Assembly (NCBI GenBank): GCA_003427395.1
Contig: BFEA01000031.1
Span: 4,792,564-4,842,908 of the forward strand
Source: Chara braunii
Taxonomy: Eukaryota > Streptophyta > Charophyceae > Charales > Characeae
Reading direction: 5' to 3'
DNA: 50,345 bases
Below the pieces are notes generated by a model. It worked only from the letters and a program-made list of their open reading frames with translations, had not been told where the DNA came from and searched no databases. Made by a program: the position numbers and the translations under genes. Shown in pieces: positions 21,570 to 33,700 of the stretch. The first letter of the stretch is position 1. Each line of letters begins with the position of its first letter.

Positions 21570-22123
21570 ATAGGTAGCACGGTTTACCTGGACGGATAAT
21601 CTGGTTGGATTATCCGACCGGATTATCGGGGGTTATGATTATCCGAAAATCCGGATGGTAAAAAAAATGGCCAAAAAAAAAAAAAAAAAAAAAAAAGTGA
21701 TACTGTGCATGCAAAATACAATAGAACTGCGTTCCTATTTCATAAGAAGCTTGAGAGGTCATGGAAGGGTTCAAAGGGGGTAAGATAAGGAATAGAGGGG
21801 TTTAGAGGGGGGATGCCTAATTCGTTTTATAACTTTTAATAAGTTTTTATGAAATTTTATTTAAATACTATTTTTTTCTATTTTAATTTTGATCTTCTTA
21901 CCTGTTGAGATATTAAAGCTGGCCTCAATCCAAAAGTTGTTTGTATCATTGATATGAACAACGTACTTTTTTCCAGATTTTTTTTAATTTGTTTTTTTTT
22001 GGAAAAAAAAACATATTTTGCGCAGGGCCGGATTTTCCATATCTGGAATTGAACAGGATTTTTCGTCTGAATTGAAAATTTTAGATAAAATTGGCCTGCT
22101 GGATATCCGGATTTGCTACCTAG
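21570..22123. mobile_element. hAT-like non-autonomous element, unit 1
   Basis: A 554-bp element with short terminal inverted repeats TAGGTAGCA / TGCTACCTA, flanked by the 8-bp direct repeat CTAAATTT at 21562-21569 and 22124-22131. Copy C has no such insertion at the matching place (near 41405-41420: GCCAGAATTTATAGCGTGC). An 8-bp target duplication is the hAT hallmark. The interior has CCGGATTATC-type subterminal repeats and no coding capacity. Confidence 0.75.
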
Positions 22124-22242
22124 CTAAATTTCTAGCATGGCACTGCATACTTTGCGCGAGATACTCGGGATGGTGTTTTAGGTGGGAGGAGGTAGGAAGT
22201 GCCTACGTCTTAGAGAGAGAATTAATCGGGCTTACTAAATTT

Positions 22243-22796
22243 CTAGGTAGCATGGCTTATCTGGCCGGATAATCTGGTTGGATTATCCAGCCGGATTATC
22301 GGGGGTTATGATTATCCAGAAATCCGGATGATTAAAAAAATGACAAAAAAAAAGCAAAAAATAAATAAAAAACAAAGTGATACAGCGCATGCAAAATACA
22401 ATAGAATTGCATTTCTATTTCATAAAAAGTTTGATAGGTCATGGAAGGGTTCAAAGGGGGTAAGATAAGGAATAAAGGGGTTTAGAGGAGGGATGCTTAA
22501 TTCGATTTATAACTTTTAATAAGTTTTAATCTAAATAATTTCTTTTTTTATTTTATTTTTTATCTTCTTACTTATTGAGATATCAAAGATGGCCTCAAGC
22601 CAAAAGTTGTTTGTATCATTGACATGAACAACATACTTTTTTTTCAGATATTTTTGAATTTTTTGTTTTTTTTGGGAATCTTTTTTTTTTTTGCGCAGGG
22701 CCGGATTTTCCATAACTGGAATTCATCCGGAAGTTTCATCCAGATTGAAAATTCCGGATAAAATTGGCTTGCCGGATATCCAGATTTGCTACCTAG
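22243..22796. mobile_element. hAT-like non-autonomous element, unit 2 (tandem duplicate)
   Basis: A second 554-bp copy, diverged from unit 1, again bordered by CTAAATTT (22235-22242 and 22797-22804). The sequence between units (22132-22234) is LTR flank, so the second copy arose by a 673-bp tandem duplication that included flanking LTR, not by a second insertion. Confidence 0.75.
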
Positions 22797-23538
22797 CTAA
22801 ATTTATAGCATGCATACTTTGCGCGAGATACTTAGGATGGTGTTTTAGGTGGCAGGAGGAAGGAAGTGCCTACGTTTGCATGGCCAGGCAGTGGCATGGG
22901 GGACGTAGCCACGTTTCACACATCGATCCAATCATGCAAGCGTTCAGACCGATAGGACAGAGGAAGGAGTACGCGCGCAAGGGGGCGCCACAAAAGATAT
23001 CAAGAACGAGAGGATTACAGTTGCAATTATGCCCACCAAAATAAGAATTACAGTTATACACAAGGATTAAGGCACAAAAATCAGAGCGCGGATCCTGACG
23101 TTGCAAGGCGTGCGCAAGCAAGAAGCGTCGCGCAACAAAAATTGAGGTGCGCCCAAATTCCTAATCTAAATCCTAAATAAAAAAGGCATTCCGAATTAAG
23201 CAAATTCTGAGAGCCCGCGGGGGCTCGGCATCAGTTGAAAATTCAAAAAAATATTTTTCCGCTCGACAATCACGCCTAAATTCTCATTTTCCACAGCAGA
23301 ACAAGAAAGAAGCTTTGTCAACAATTATCTCTCACGCTAGCCAAGGCGCGATCAACTACCAACCGTGACAAGATTACCCCGGTCCAAAAACGAAAAAATA
23401 AGGAAAGCAAGGGCACCCATCCAATTCACTAGACCATCCAAATTCAACTCGTTTTGTCCCCAGAAGCACTTCTGCGCAAAAAGTCGCGCGACTGCAGAAA
23501 ACAGTTCGTCACAGAGCAACGAAAATGCTCATCTGGAT

Positions 23539-24186
23539 CACTCGCGGTTAACGACCACCTGAAATTTCAGAATGAAAGATTATGAAGTGGTCTGAAACCG
23601 CAAAAATGGCGTGAAGACACTTCAGGTCATTTCGAAAGTTTCGGGTGGTTTGGAGGACACGTTTTATGTTTTTTTTTTTTTTTTCTGCCTATTTTTTCAG
23701 CCACTGCAGGTCATTTCAGGTGGGGACCTGAAACCGCTGAAGTGGCTGAAGCTTCTGAAAGGGGTTTCAGGTACCCCCATCCAACCATTTGGATGGGGGT
23801 ATCTGAAACCCCTTTCAGAAGTTTCAGCCACTTCATGTCATTTCAGGAATTTCAGGTAGGGACCTGAAACCGCTGAAGTGGCTGAAGCTTCTGAAACGGG
23901 TTTCAGGTACCCCCATCCAAATGGTTGGACGGGGGTACCTGAAAGCCCTTTCAGAAGCTTCAACCACTTCAGGTCATTTCAGGAATTTCAGATGGGGACC
24001 TGAAACCGCTGAAGTGGCTGAAGCTTCCGAAAGGGTTTTCAGGTACCCCCATCCAACCATTTGGATGGGGGTACCTGAAACCCCTTTTAGAAGCTTCATC
24101 CACTTCAAGTCATTTCAGGAGTTTCGGGTGGGAACCAGAAGTGGCTGAAAGTGACATGTAAATAGTGTCTATTGTTAACCATCTCT
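23539..24186. mobile_element. Mutator-like foldback element, copy 1
   Basis: A 648-bp element flanked by the 9-bp direct repeat CATCTGGAT (23530-23538 and 24187-24195). Both ends carry a GGTTAAC core (23545 region, and GTTAACC near 24174-24180 in inverse). The interior is a series of inverted blocks, CTGAAGTGGCTGAAGCTTC and its complements around centres such as CCATCCAACCATTTGGATGG, so most of it can fold on itself. A 9-bp target duplication is typical of Mutator-like elements. No coding capacity. It lies just right of copy A. Confidence 0.75.
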
Positions 24187-24564
24187 CATCTGGATTAAAC
24201 GAGCAACTTAAACAAGTCTTCACCAGTACACCGCAGCGCTATGGTGGGCAAATTGAAGAAAATATCGTCCCTTATGTTGTAAACCCAAGGAGTAATTGTC
24301 ACTGAGACCAAACCAAGATGAATCTCTGCCATTCTCAAAAAGTGATAATACCATTGCCAGCACAGGCGTTTGCACTCCAACTCACCGTTCTCGTCTAGGC
24401 AATCCACACAGCAGGCAAAACTTGTTGTCCGAGGGCATAACCACAGGACTGGTTAAGGACCATGCTCTTACAACAACGACCACCAGCATCAGGAGCGAAT
24501 CAGCGACTCCCCCGAGACATCGGTGTAGCGCAGCAGACAACAGATCCAAGACAGCAAGCAATAG

Positions 24565-24991
24565 GGGTCTCGCTCCACTACTGTCCACTGTACAATTTTT
24601 CAGACATTTCTTGGACATTTGTCAGAGTGAAAAATTGTACAGCGGACAGTGAAAAATGCGACATCGCTCCACTTACTGTCCACTGTCCACCTCTTAAATT
24701 CGTGAGTTCACTACGGATGAAGTGATAGAACTACAAGACAGGGCCTCCAAAGAATTTTGTCTGCCTAGACTCTAGTTGCACTGTCCAAATTTGGGTCCTC
24801 ACGGTGAGTCCCTTGAAGGACTTTCCACTAAACGAATTTTGCAGGCCGGGAGCTGTACATTCATGGACAGTAGATTTCCGACGGGGTTTCTCAAAATTGT
24901 CCAAGCCATTTTGCACATGTACAGTGGACAGTAAGTGGAGCGAAGTACCACTGTCTGTTTTTGTACAGCGGACAGTAGTGGAGCGAGACCC
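24565..24991. mobile_element. 427-bp TIR element (MITE), TAG-flanked
   Basis: Terminal inverted repeats start GGGTCTCGCTCCACTACTGTCC-like at 24565 (first 12 bases GGGTCTCGCTCC) and end with the exact complement at 24991. The match continues with one mismatch through CTGTACAA. TAG flanks both ends (24562-24564, 24992-24994). Interior copies of the TIR motif near 24655-24690 and 24920-24945 make nested hairpins. The superfamily is uncertain: a TA or 3-bp target fits Tc1/mariner or Harbinger-like groups. Confidence 0.7.
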
Positions 24992-24995
24992 TAGG

Positions 24996-25858
24996 TCATC
25001 AGCTTTAACGATTCCTCTCTTACAAGTCAATCGCCAAGGCAAAAGTTAGGAGCACTGGAAATCAGCTAAGGACGAAGAAAGAAGAAGGATCCTAAAACGA
25101 CCATCGCTCCAGCCAGCGAATCCATGAAAAAGGAAAAGTCGTAACACATGGCAGATAGGCAAACATCCATGATTGAAAAAATGGTTTGAATGCAGCTCCC
25201 TTGATGGCTGGTATTCTCCATCATCATGAAGCTCCATATCGAAGCGAGGGGGAGCAACCCCTCGTAGGTTTCCATTATGGTATATTGGGAGCGCCCAAAC
25301 CTCGCCCGTCAACCAACATCACATGCATCAATCCTACTCATGTTGAATGGGATTCCCATCCTGTTCCATGCAAACCAGGTCGACCGAGATGGGTACACGC
25401 TGAGGGGTTTCATCGCCCTGTGTGTCCCTGCGCGCCTCTGCCCCCTAAAACCCGACACGGCTCCTGGACCGCCACCTGCCACGCGAGCCTCCGCCGATAA
25501 TTTTATGTTCGGGCTGTGATAGGGATAGGTTGTTGTGACATTGTTTGTTTGTTTGTTTGTTTGTTAACCCAGGTTGTTTTAGAGGTGGGACACTAACCCA
25601 ATGACAGTTACCCACAGTACTCGGCCACTCGGTTGTCCAGCTGAACCCCTCTGAAGATCCCACCCACCCTTCCTCTCATCATTTTTGCCCAGGCGCACCC
25701 CCACTCCCCCTGTTTGACCCTAGTGTTAACAACCCGGGACCATCACCCATTACCATCTTGGCAGGGTGACCTGACCAGACAGCAGTTGCAGGCACCCGGG
25801 CTAAGCTGAGAGACCTACCCCCTGCTCAGCCCTGCTATGGGCTGTGGTGGGGAGAGGT
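24996..25858. other. No gene; (TTTG)n and decayed repeat sequence
   Basis: A (TTTG)5-6 run at about 25542-25564 follows TTGTGACAT and may be a retroposon tail. The following AACCCAGGTTG...GGGAGAGG stretch is non-coding and abuts LTR-like copy B. Confidence 0.4.
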
Positions 25859-27059
25859 TGTGACGCGCAACCTCACGCCCTGTGCTGTCTTCCGTTCGGA
25901 GTGTTAGCTGTGCGGAAAAAAGGCCCAGAAAAATAGCACGATAGGGTGTGCCAAGGATTTTTGGAAATTAAGTGTGGGGACACATACGGAACTGAAATCC
26001 CCCGTGTTGGTCCGATGGAGCAAGTCGATCGTTTCGCGCGTCGCGAAAGGCGCACGCGGACACGGTGTCAGGCGGCCACAAGCAGTGCGCCGCCTTCAAT
26101 CTGCGGCTTTGGGGCTTAGGCTCAGGGACAAGTCCGTGTTTTTACGGTACTCTGGTATGACCGGGCAGCGGAAACTAGGGGAGCTCAGGGCACCCCTGAT
26201 TTTGGGCGCACTGAACCTTACGAGTAACCCTCAAAGATGGCGAGATGGGTGGCCGTACTCGGCGCATCTAGGGACCGTCATTTCCGACCATTCATAGGGT
26301 TAGACCCGGATTGGCCTGCCGCGGAGAGGCATCGCGGGAACTGACCTCGCCGCAACATTTTTGCGGCATACGACCGGGGCCGAAATGAGGCCTCAAATTT
26401 TTGTCTATTTTAGTACCAGAATTAAAGATGAGGAAAAGGGATTAAGGCCAGTAGGGGAGAAGGGAAAAACATAATATCCCTTAATTTCTTTATTTTTCAC
26501 GGCATTTAATTCAAGGGGGAATACCCTTGTTATTTTATGTTCCCGACAATGAAATTAAAAACATAGAAAAAGATTAAAAATGGTAAAAGAGAAAAGAAAC
26601 AAAAGGAATTCGGCCATTTATTTAAACTTTCTCGTAATTTAATTTTGGGGAACTTACGGTTAATTTACTATTTCCGACAATAGAATTAAGGAAAGGGAAG
26701 AATGATGAAAAACGATGAAAGGGACGGGAACCCATAACTATTGGGAGATTGGCCTAATTTCGCCTCGATTACGCGCCATCAGCTTTGACTCCGGATTGAA
26801 CATCTTCCCCAGATTTTAACAGTTTTCACTACTGCGGATGGTCGAGGTTCCCTGCGTCGCTTTCCCTGGTTTGCTTGATTACTAACATTACCACAGTTGG
26901 GATGTTCTGAGAGCGGGAGTCGCATGGACAGCATGGGGTGGTGCTACCTTGGGTCGACTATGGTGTTTGGTTCGGTACGGATACGAGGGTTGTTACGGAG
27001 TGGCTACGTCCTACGGTGTCTGATGTGCTCCAGGTACGATATGGGCCCTGTGACAGTTG

Positions 27060-27600
27060 TTTCACTACGGTGACTTATTTTCAGGTTTGGGACAGCGGCG
27101 GTGATTTATTCTTAGGATCGGGGGCACTACGACAGTTATTCCAGGTTTGGAACCTTGGCGGCAATTTGTTTTCAGGTGTGGAAACGTTGCAGCATTCTAT
27201 ATCAGGTTTAGAACAGGTACGGAATTATCATGGCATGGTTGTACACGTTCGGCATCCACGTGGCACAGCAGCCCGGTACTGGATTTCGGGTTTGGTCAGG
27301 TTCGGTGGCATCGCGGTGTTTCGTTTCAGGTTCGACGCCCTCGCGACGATTTATTTCATGTTCGGAACCTCTGCGGTGACTTGATTTGAGGTCCGGGACC
27401 ACTGTGACGATTTATTTCACGTTCGGAACCTCTACGGTGATTTATTAACAGGTCTGGGACGACTGCGGTAGTTCATTTCAAATTCGAGACCTTGGCGGCA
27501 GTTCATTCCAGGTTCGGTACCATTGTGGCAGCTTATTTTCAGGTCCGGGATCATTGCGGCGGTTTACGTCAGGTTCGGTACTATTACCGCGCCGCTGCAT
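27060..27600 (+). repeat. Degenerate 44-60-bp repeat array (TTCAGGTTCGG...)
   Basis: About ten diverged units share the words TTYCAGGTTYGG, GACC and GCGGYGATTTATTT. Spacing is irregular, about 44-60 bp, and the array fades upstream of 27060 and downstream of 27600. Confidence 0.7.
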
Positions 27601-28489
27601 CTTGCCGTGTTCAACATGTTTCAGGTACGGTATTGGTTCGGCATTGGCGTGGTACACGCCACTGCATCACTTTCAGGCTCGGTCTTGGGTTGACATCGGC
27701 ACGATATGCGATACAGCATCTCCAAGCGATTACTTCAGGCTCTGCATTGGTGCGGTAACGATACAGTGTGCTGTACAGTGACAACACAGGCTGCTACAGC
27801 TTACATCGATAATTCCCAGGTTCGGCATTGTTATGGCGACGACACAGACCCTTACAGTTTGTGGCAACTATATCTGATGTAATTAGTGGGTTGGCACGTC
27901 TGTAGGCCTCCAAGGCTGGGTACAATCTCTCCAGGAACGGACACGGCGCAGGTATAGATTTCAGGACCTAGCTGGCACAGTTATTTCCTTATTTCCTGAT
28001 GCGGTACTCCGGTGCAATTCGGGACCGTTGGTGCGGCCAGGCCTTACGTGGAAACCATTGTGTCGGTGCTTCAGACAGCGAGTGCCTCCTGTCCGCTGAG
28101 GCCACTGTGAGGGCAGCAGACCACATATAGTCAAGCCAGTGAAGTGTCGGGGGCTATTGAGCAGTTGCGGAGACCAGGGGAACCAGGGCGAACTGGTGGG
28201 AGTAACGGCGCGACCAGGGAGAACGGGGCGCACGAGGGCGAGCGACCAGCGTGAACCTAGCTCGCTGGTGCTGCTATGGCTGTGACAGCAATGGGTGTGC
28301 ACCCATGAAGGAGAAACCAGAAAGGGAGATTTGGAGACTGAGGGACCGGAGGGAACGCAGAGGGAAGGCAGTGTTTCGACCGCGACCAAGGGAGACCGCA
28401 GCGAGACGGATTGTACCCGTTTGCATGAGCAGGCGGGTTCCAGCCATGGCGGACGCGGCTGGTACAACAAAGAGACCCAGACGGAGTGC

Positions 28490-28970
28490 ATGTGCTGATG
28501 AGGATGGTGATCCCCCTGAAGGGAGAAACCGTTGGGCTACACTGTTGATGAGACCAGTGATCCCGCTGAGGGGAGAAACCGCTGGGCTACCCTGCTGATG
28601 AGAACAGTGATCCCGCTGAAGGGAGAAACCACTGGGCTACACTCCTGATGAGAACAGTGATCCCGTTGAGGGGAGAAACCGCTGGGCTACACTGCTGATG
28701 AGAACAGTGATCCCGCTGATGGGAGAAACCGCTGGATTACACTGCTGATGTGAATAGTGATCCTGCTGAAGGGACGAACAACCGGATTATGCTGCTGATG
28801 TGAATAGTGATCCCGCTGATGGAACGAACGGCCGGGTTACGCAACTGATGTGAATAGCGATACCACTGATGGGAAGAACAACCGGATTACACTGCTGATG
28901 TGAACAGCTGGTCCGCTGAGGAAACCCACAGCCACATTTCACTGTTGATGGGATCTGCCATCCGTTGATG
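28490..28970 (+). repeat. 60-bp tandem repeat, about 8 units
   Basis: The period is exactly 60 bp, with core words CTGATGAGAACAGTGATCCC, GCTGA and GGGAGAAACCGCTGGGCTAC. Left units are nearly identical and right units decay (CTGATGTGAATAG, GGACGAACAACCGG). Being divisible by three, it yields a short 20-residue repeat ORF that I regard as incidental. Confidence 0.9.
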
Positions 28971-29313
28971 GAGGAGCTAGTCGTATCCTGTTGTTGATCA
29001 AATCTGCACCTAGTTGAATCTACTCACGCTTCTCAGTGGAGACCGGAAGTTCGATTGGGATTGCTTTAGCTATTCATCTATGACCCAGAGACAAATTACG
29101 AAAATGCCCCTGGCTTCCAGAATAGCATGACGCTGCACTGCTCCCTGACTAGAAAGGACAAGTACAGATTAGTCACCTTTCATTTTTATTCTTATTTTGT
29201 TTCCTCCCTTCCTCTTCTTTCTTTTCCCCACTTCTCTTTGAAATGCTTCAAGGCCGCTTGCCTGTTTGACCACGGGGAATGCCCTACCAGTAATCAACCA
29301 GACAATGTAGGTA

Positions 29314-29315
29314 TG

Positions 29316-29399
<84 letters not shown>

Positions 29400-29704
29400 N
29401 NNNNNNNNNNNNNNNNNNNNNNNNNNNNNNNNNNNNNNNNNNNNNNNNNNNNNNNNNNNNNNNNNNNNNNNNNNNNNNNNNNNNNNNNNNNNNNNNNNNN
29501 NNNNNNNNNNNNNNNNNNNNNNNNNNNNNNNNNNNNNNNNNNNNNNNNNNNNNNNNNNNNNNNNNNNNNNNNNNNNNNNNNNNNNNNNNNNNNNNNNNNN
29601 NNNNNNNNNNNNNNNNNNNNNNNNNNNNNNNNNNNNNNNNNNNNNNNNNNNNNNNNNNNNNNNNNNNNNNNNNNNNNNNNNNNNNNNNNNNNNNNNNNNN
29701 NNNN
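29314..29704. repeat. (GA)n microsatellite running into an assembly gap
   Basis: GA repeats from about 29319 to 29399, then N from 29400 to 29704. ORFs through it are artefacts. Confidence 0.95.
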
Positions 29705-30359
29705 TTGTAAGTTCTCAGAAAACGAGTAGAGTTTCGGTTGAAACTCAAGATGATGTATAACCAACGCTCGTGACTTGTAGCGTGAGCTTCCAAATGAAGA
29801 TCGGGTTTCGCGCAGGTAAGGGGGAGTTGAAAACAAAGGTATTGGCCGTTGGGATTTCGATTCTGGGAATGCCGCTACATCATAGCGCTCGATGCCGCAT
29901 GTGACACTTTGATAAAAAAGGGGGTCTTCTCCATTTCGAGTGAGGTTGAACGGTTGGATGGGAAGACTGGGAACATGTGGATTGAATGAGAACCCGAGGG
30001 TAGTATCTGGGAGAGAAGAGAAGGAGTGAAGATGACTATTGCAGTGGGCTCTCCCTGGAATACCCGGAGCATTGCCCGTGAGTTGACAAAATGTTTACAG
30101 TTGATTCGTGTGTTTGAAACTGAATCTGCAGTTTGCTGTTCACTCTTGATTGGTTCGCTTGGAACGAAGCCAGCGGACTGGCTCGCTAATTACTCTCCCT
30201 GAAATTATTTATTTATTTATTTGTTTATTTATTTATTTATCTCAAGGATCACACTTTTATCATATGATTTCGAAGTAGATCTCGTTACTCAGCTTCCAGA
30301 GCGGCGAGAGAGACGGCGGAGGTAAGTGAGGGTGAAAAGAGAGTAAATGATAGTGCAGA

Positions 30360-30625
30360 TCACTTCAGGCAGCAGCCTCTCATTAGCGGGTCAGGCAGCA
30401 GCCGCTCATTGGGGGGTCAGGCAGCAGCCTCTCATTCGCAGATCAGGTTGCGGCCTTTGATTGGGAGATCAGGTAGCATCTACTCATTGGCTAATCAAAT
30501 AGCAGTCACTCATTGGCTGGTCCTGCACTCTCTTCCCATTGGCCTATCAGGCAATGTTCACTCATTGGTTGATCAGGGACTCTCTACTCATTGGGAGATC
30601 ATTCGCATAGTGCATTCGCAGCAGG
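30360..30625 (+). repeat. Approximately 31-bp degenerate tandem repeat before the PBS
   Basis: About eight units share CTCATTGGNNGATCAGGCAGC. Units diverge left to right. They end about 130 bp before the PBS. Confidence 0.75.
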
Positions 30626-30753
30626 CATTTCAACCCCCCCACTCCCCTGCTGGTCGCTGAGGACCTCGGAAGCGGGCACAGCGAGTGACAGGCGCTGTTG
30701 CCCTTGACTTCAGCGAGCGGCAGGCGACCCCTCCCCGGGTTTCCTCACAACTT

Positions 30754-30771
30754 TGGCGCCGTTGCCGGGGA
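30754..30771 (+). other. Primer-binding site, tRNA-Asp type
   Basis: TGGCGCCGTTGCCGGGGA is the complement of the 3' end of plant tRNA-Asp and is the classical PBS of Tat/Athila-like Ty3 elements. It follows CACAACTT, as in many of those elements. Confidence 0.75.
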
Positions 30772-33700
30772 GGGGATTGCACCCCCAAGCCGCCGCGGCC
30801 TTCCCCAATCAACGGGGGTGTGGAAGCAAAACTAATTAGCTTTTAAAAAGTTGATTAGTTGATTTTTTTTTATTTTTCTTTGATCTTGTATTTTGTTTTT
30901 TTCCTTTATCTCACAATCCGCCCGCTTTCGCGCGAGCCGCACTGGTAGTAAGTTCGTCCTCTCGTCGAGGCAAACGTTTTGAGACGTTTTTGAAAACATT
31001 CTAACGGCTAGAAAAAGAGATATGGATTTTTTTATATTTTTCTAATTAAAAATCCCAAAAATATGTAAAAAAAAAAAAAAAAAAACGATACACCACCACC
31101 TGAACCGCTCCGCCCCGACACCCGCACCCCCTTGGCCCTCCTGCCCCAAATCCCACATCCCCCCAACTGCTCCACCCTAGCACCCACACCCCGTCGGCCC
31201 ACCTACCCCACCCCACCACCTCCCATCCCTCGTGACTCCGAAATTGAAACCGCACCCTGAAGGCCAATGTTGTTGTGTGTTGGAGGGATGGCGGGGGCTT
31301 TGGAGGGATAATTCCACAAGGGTTTTTTGGTTTTNTGAGATNTTGCACTTGGGTGTTGTGAGANAGCTGGAACAAGCAAACACACACAGACACACACACA
31401 TACACACTTATCTAACTGTCACTCCATTCATCATTCATGGACTAAAATGCAAGTTCACAAATTGGTTTATCAANCNCATGAAATGACAACGTGGAAAAAC
31501 ATAAACCGACACATGCAACACTCATCATCCATAAAACAGGAACACCACAAANGNCGAGATAATATNTNAACNNAAACANAAATCAGTGTAGCATNGATAA
31601 TAGCAAAATACATCTGACACATAGAGTCAAANACTCGCCGGTGATGGAGAACCTCAATCTAAAGNACANAAAGAAATCTCGAAATGCCCGCGTCANCTAC
31701 NAATACGATCATAGGAGTTAGGAGAGGAAAAGGGTGTGCGGAAGTGTCGAGGAGATAGGGAGAAAAGAGGAGGAGGGATCTTTGTTTGCTCGTTCTTTTA
31801 TAGAGGCAGCCTCAGGGAGGCAAAACATGAACTGAAGTTGGAGTTTGGTGAATGGCGAATCCAATGTCGTTGGCGGATCTCGCATTAAGAAGGTCAGTTG
31901 GCGTTACGGTGAATTAGAATTGCGCATCAGGGAGGTAGCAATGTATCATTGTATCTTCCCTTTTCTCTAGCGGAAGATTCATTCTATTTTTTGAACACTT
32001 GGTGAGAGTTGAAAATGGGTGTGGCAGCGAGGCTGTTGCGCAGGCGAGCGTAAGAAGTAGAGAATGGAGAGGGAAAGAAGGAGAATAAGTTGACGGGGAA
32101 GCAGACGAAGGTGGAGGGATGTGAGGGGTAGGTTGGAAAGGGGAGTCAAGGTGCGTGAATGCAGAGAGACGAGAGAAAGGTGGTAGACAGGTGTGTATTT
32201 TCCCCCCATTCTAGCGTAAGATTCATACGGAGTCCGCTTATCGTTCGATGGAAGTAGCAAGGCAAAGCGAGAGGTTGGAGACTTACCTGTTGACCGGTGC
32301 GATGCTCATTATATTGACGAAAGTAGTCTCACTCTTTCACTCTGCGTGTATGGCTGGAAAGTAGGAAATTTTTGCGCATTCTAGCGGAAGATTCATTCCG
32401 ATCTATTCTCATTTCATCAAAGGTGTAACCGGCCATTCGCTAATAGAGCGAAGCGGAAGAAGACGGCGAGTCGGAGGAGATATGTAGTGCTTACCTTACT
32501 GTTGTGTTCATTGTGATTTCAACCATTGTCATCGTGATCTTGTTTGGCATCATAGACCCACGTTTCCCGTCGGCGTTGGTAAGAAGGCATGAACCTGGCC
32601 AAGGAGTTGGCCAAGTGCATGCCAGGCGGTGGGTAACGGGTGTGTGTATGCGTGTAAGAGAGAACGAGAGTGGGGAGACACTCACCTTATGACACCTACG
32701 GTGCGAGGCGAGTCAAAGGTCGGATGCAGCCGCGCGTTGATGAAGGAGGAAACATTTGAGTAGTCGAGGTTGCTTATCTGACGAAGGAGCATTGTGACCA
32801 CAACGGTGAATGAACATGTCCGCACAAAAGGCCAGGTGTGTCCATACAGGGTGAATGCATAATCAGAATAAGAGGTATAGGAGACAAGGTAGTGAGTGAT
32901 ACCGCGAGCGGGATATGAGTTTCACGCAGCAGAGGGAAGAGAGAGAAGGTACTTACCAATGTGAACTAACAATGCGGGATGGGGTCCGACGATATGCTTG
33001 AGTAGAGAGATCAGAAGGAATGTAGATAGACGCAAGCAGTGGTTTCAACAGGCAAAATGTTTGTGCAGACTCGGGTGCACATGCAAAGGAGCACTGTCAG
33101 ATGAAGAGTTTGGTTGGGCGGCACACCTGAAACAACAGATACGCAGGGAATCAAAAGGGTAAGGTTTAGTTCAATCCGATTTCCAGTTGAATGCAATTTG
33201 GTAACAAGTCCAGCTTGTCGACCTCCTTTGTCATAATGCTGGTTGCGTAATCGGCAGTCGCATGCATTTGAGCTACTGCTGCTGTTCGTTTTTTTTAGAT
33301 GCTGCCGCTGTGCTCTACTACTGTGTCTGGTTGGGTTCCGCAGGGTCTTGCTGCTGAAACTAATGTGTCTAGTTGGGTGTTCGCCGGGTCTGGCGGCTTG
33401 GACGACACTGTGCATCGTCGTGCATCACCACGAGCTACCTCAACTCGCGGCACTTGCAAGACTTGTTGGTGGGTAATGCTACCTTGCTTGGCTACTGTGC
33501 GCAGACTGCTTTGTCCACTGCTGCCTCGCTAAGTATTACTAAGCTTTGCTTATAATTTGAGTACGGCACAGGGGAGTGCGCTATCCGAATGCAGTTTTGC
33601 GAGGTCGCTTAGTTGCAGTTTGGACTGAGTCTGAGGCATTAACTTAAAGATTTAAAGGTGTGATCAGACTTTTTAGAGGGGCCACTGCGACAACTTGGAG

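Larger units (their letters stand above)
19810..23513 (+). mobile_element. LTR-like sequence, copy A, with nested insertions
   Basis: It begins TGTGACG and ends CGTCACA, a 7-bp inverted terminus with the usual TG...CA. Similarity to copy C (39724-42195) is visible at the start (GCGACTTCC-GATCGGAGTG, GTGTGCCAAGGATTTT). It is visible again after the CT array (GTCACCCC-GCTTAGTC). Further matches are CATGGGGGACGTAGCCAC-like sequence at about 22896 and ACAACAGAACAAGAAAGAAG-like sequence near the end. Total length is 3704 bp. Subtracting the 554-bp element and its 673-bp duplication leaves 2477 bp, against 2472 bp for copy C. No PBS follows and no 5-bp target duplication is evident, so it is either a decayed solo LTR or a related terminal-repeat element. 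Confidence 0.6.
25859..30749 (+). mobile_element. LTR-like copy B, ending at a tRNA-Asp PBS
   Basis: It opens TGTGACGCGCAACCTCACGC, like copies A and C, and shares GGTGTGCCAAGGATTTTTGG and CGGAACTGA-AT-CC. It then diverges completely. The proposed end TCCTCACA at 30749 lies four bases before a PBS, giving TGTGA...TCACA termini and a length of 4.9 kb, including a 305-bp N gap. Very long LTRs are known in Tat/Ogre-type plant elements. The interior contains three tandem-repeat arrays. The end could belong to a different element; the PBS position is the firmer evidence. Confidence 0.45.

Noticed and set aside
28490-28970. Hammerhead-ribozyme-like words CTGATGAG ... GAAAC in each 60-bp unit
   Set aside because: The required stem II directly between CTGATGA and GAAA is missing (nine unpaired bases precede any stem), stem III is not evident, and the words decay in later units.
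33011-33532. Overlapping ORFs on both strands
   Set aside because: No domain, no consistent codon pattern, and the antisense overlap suggests chance.
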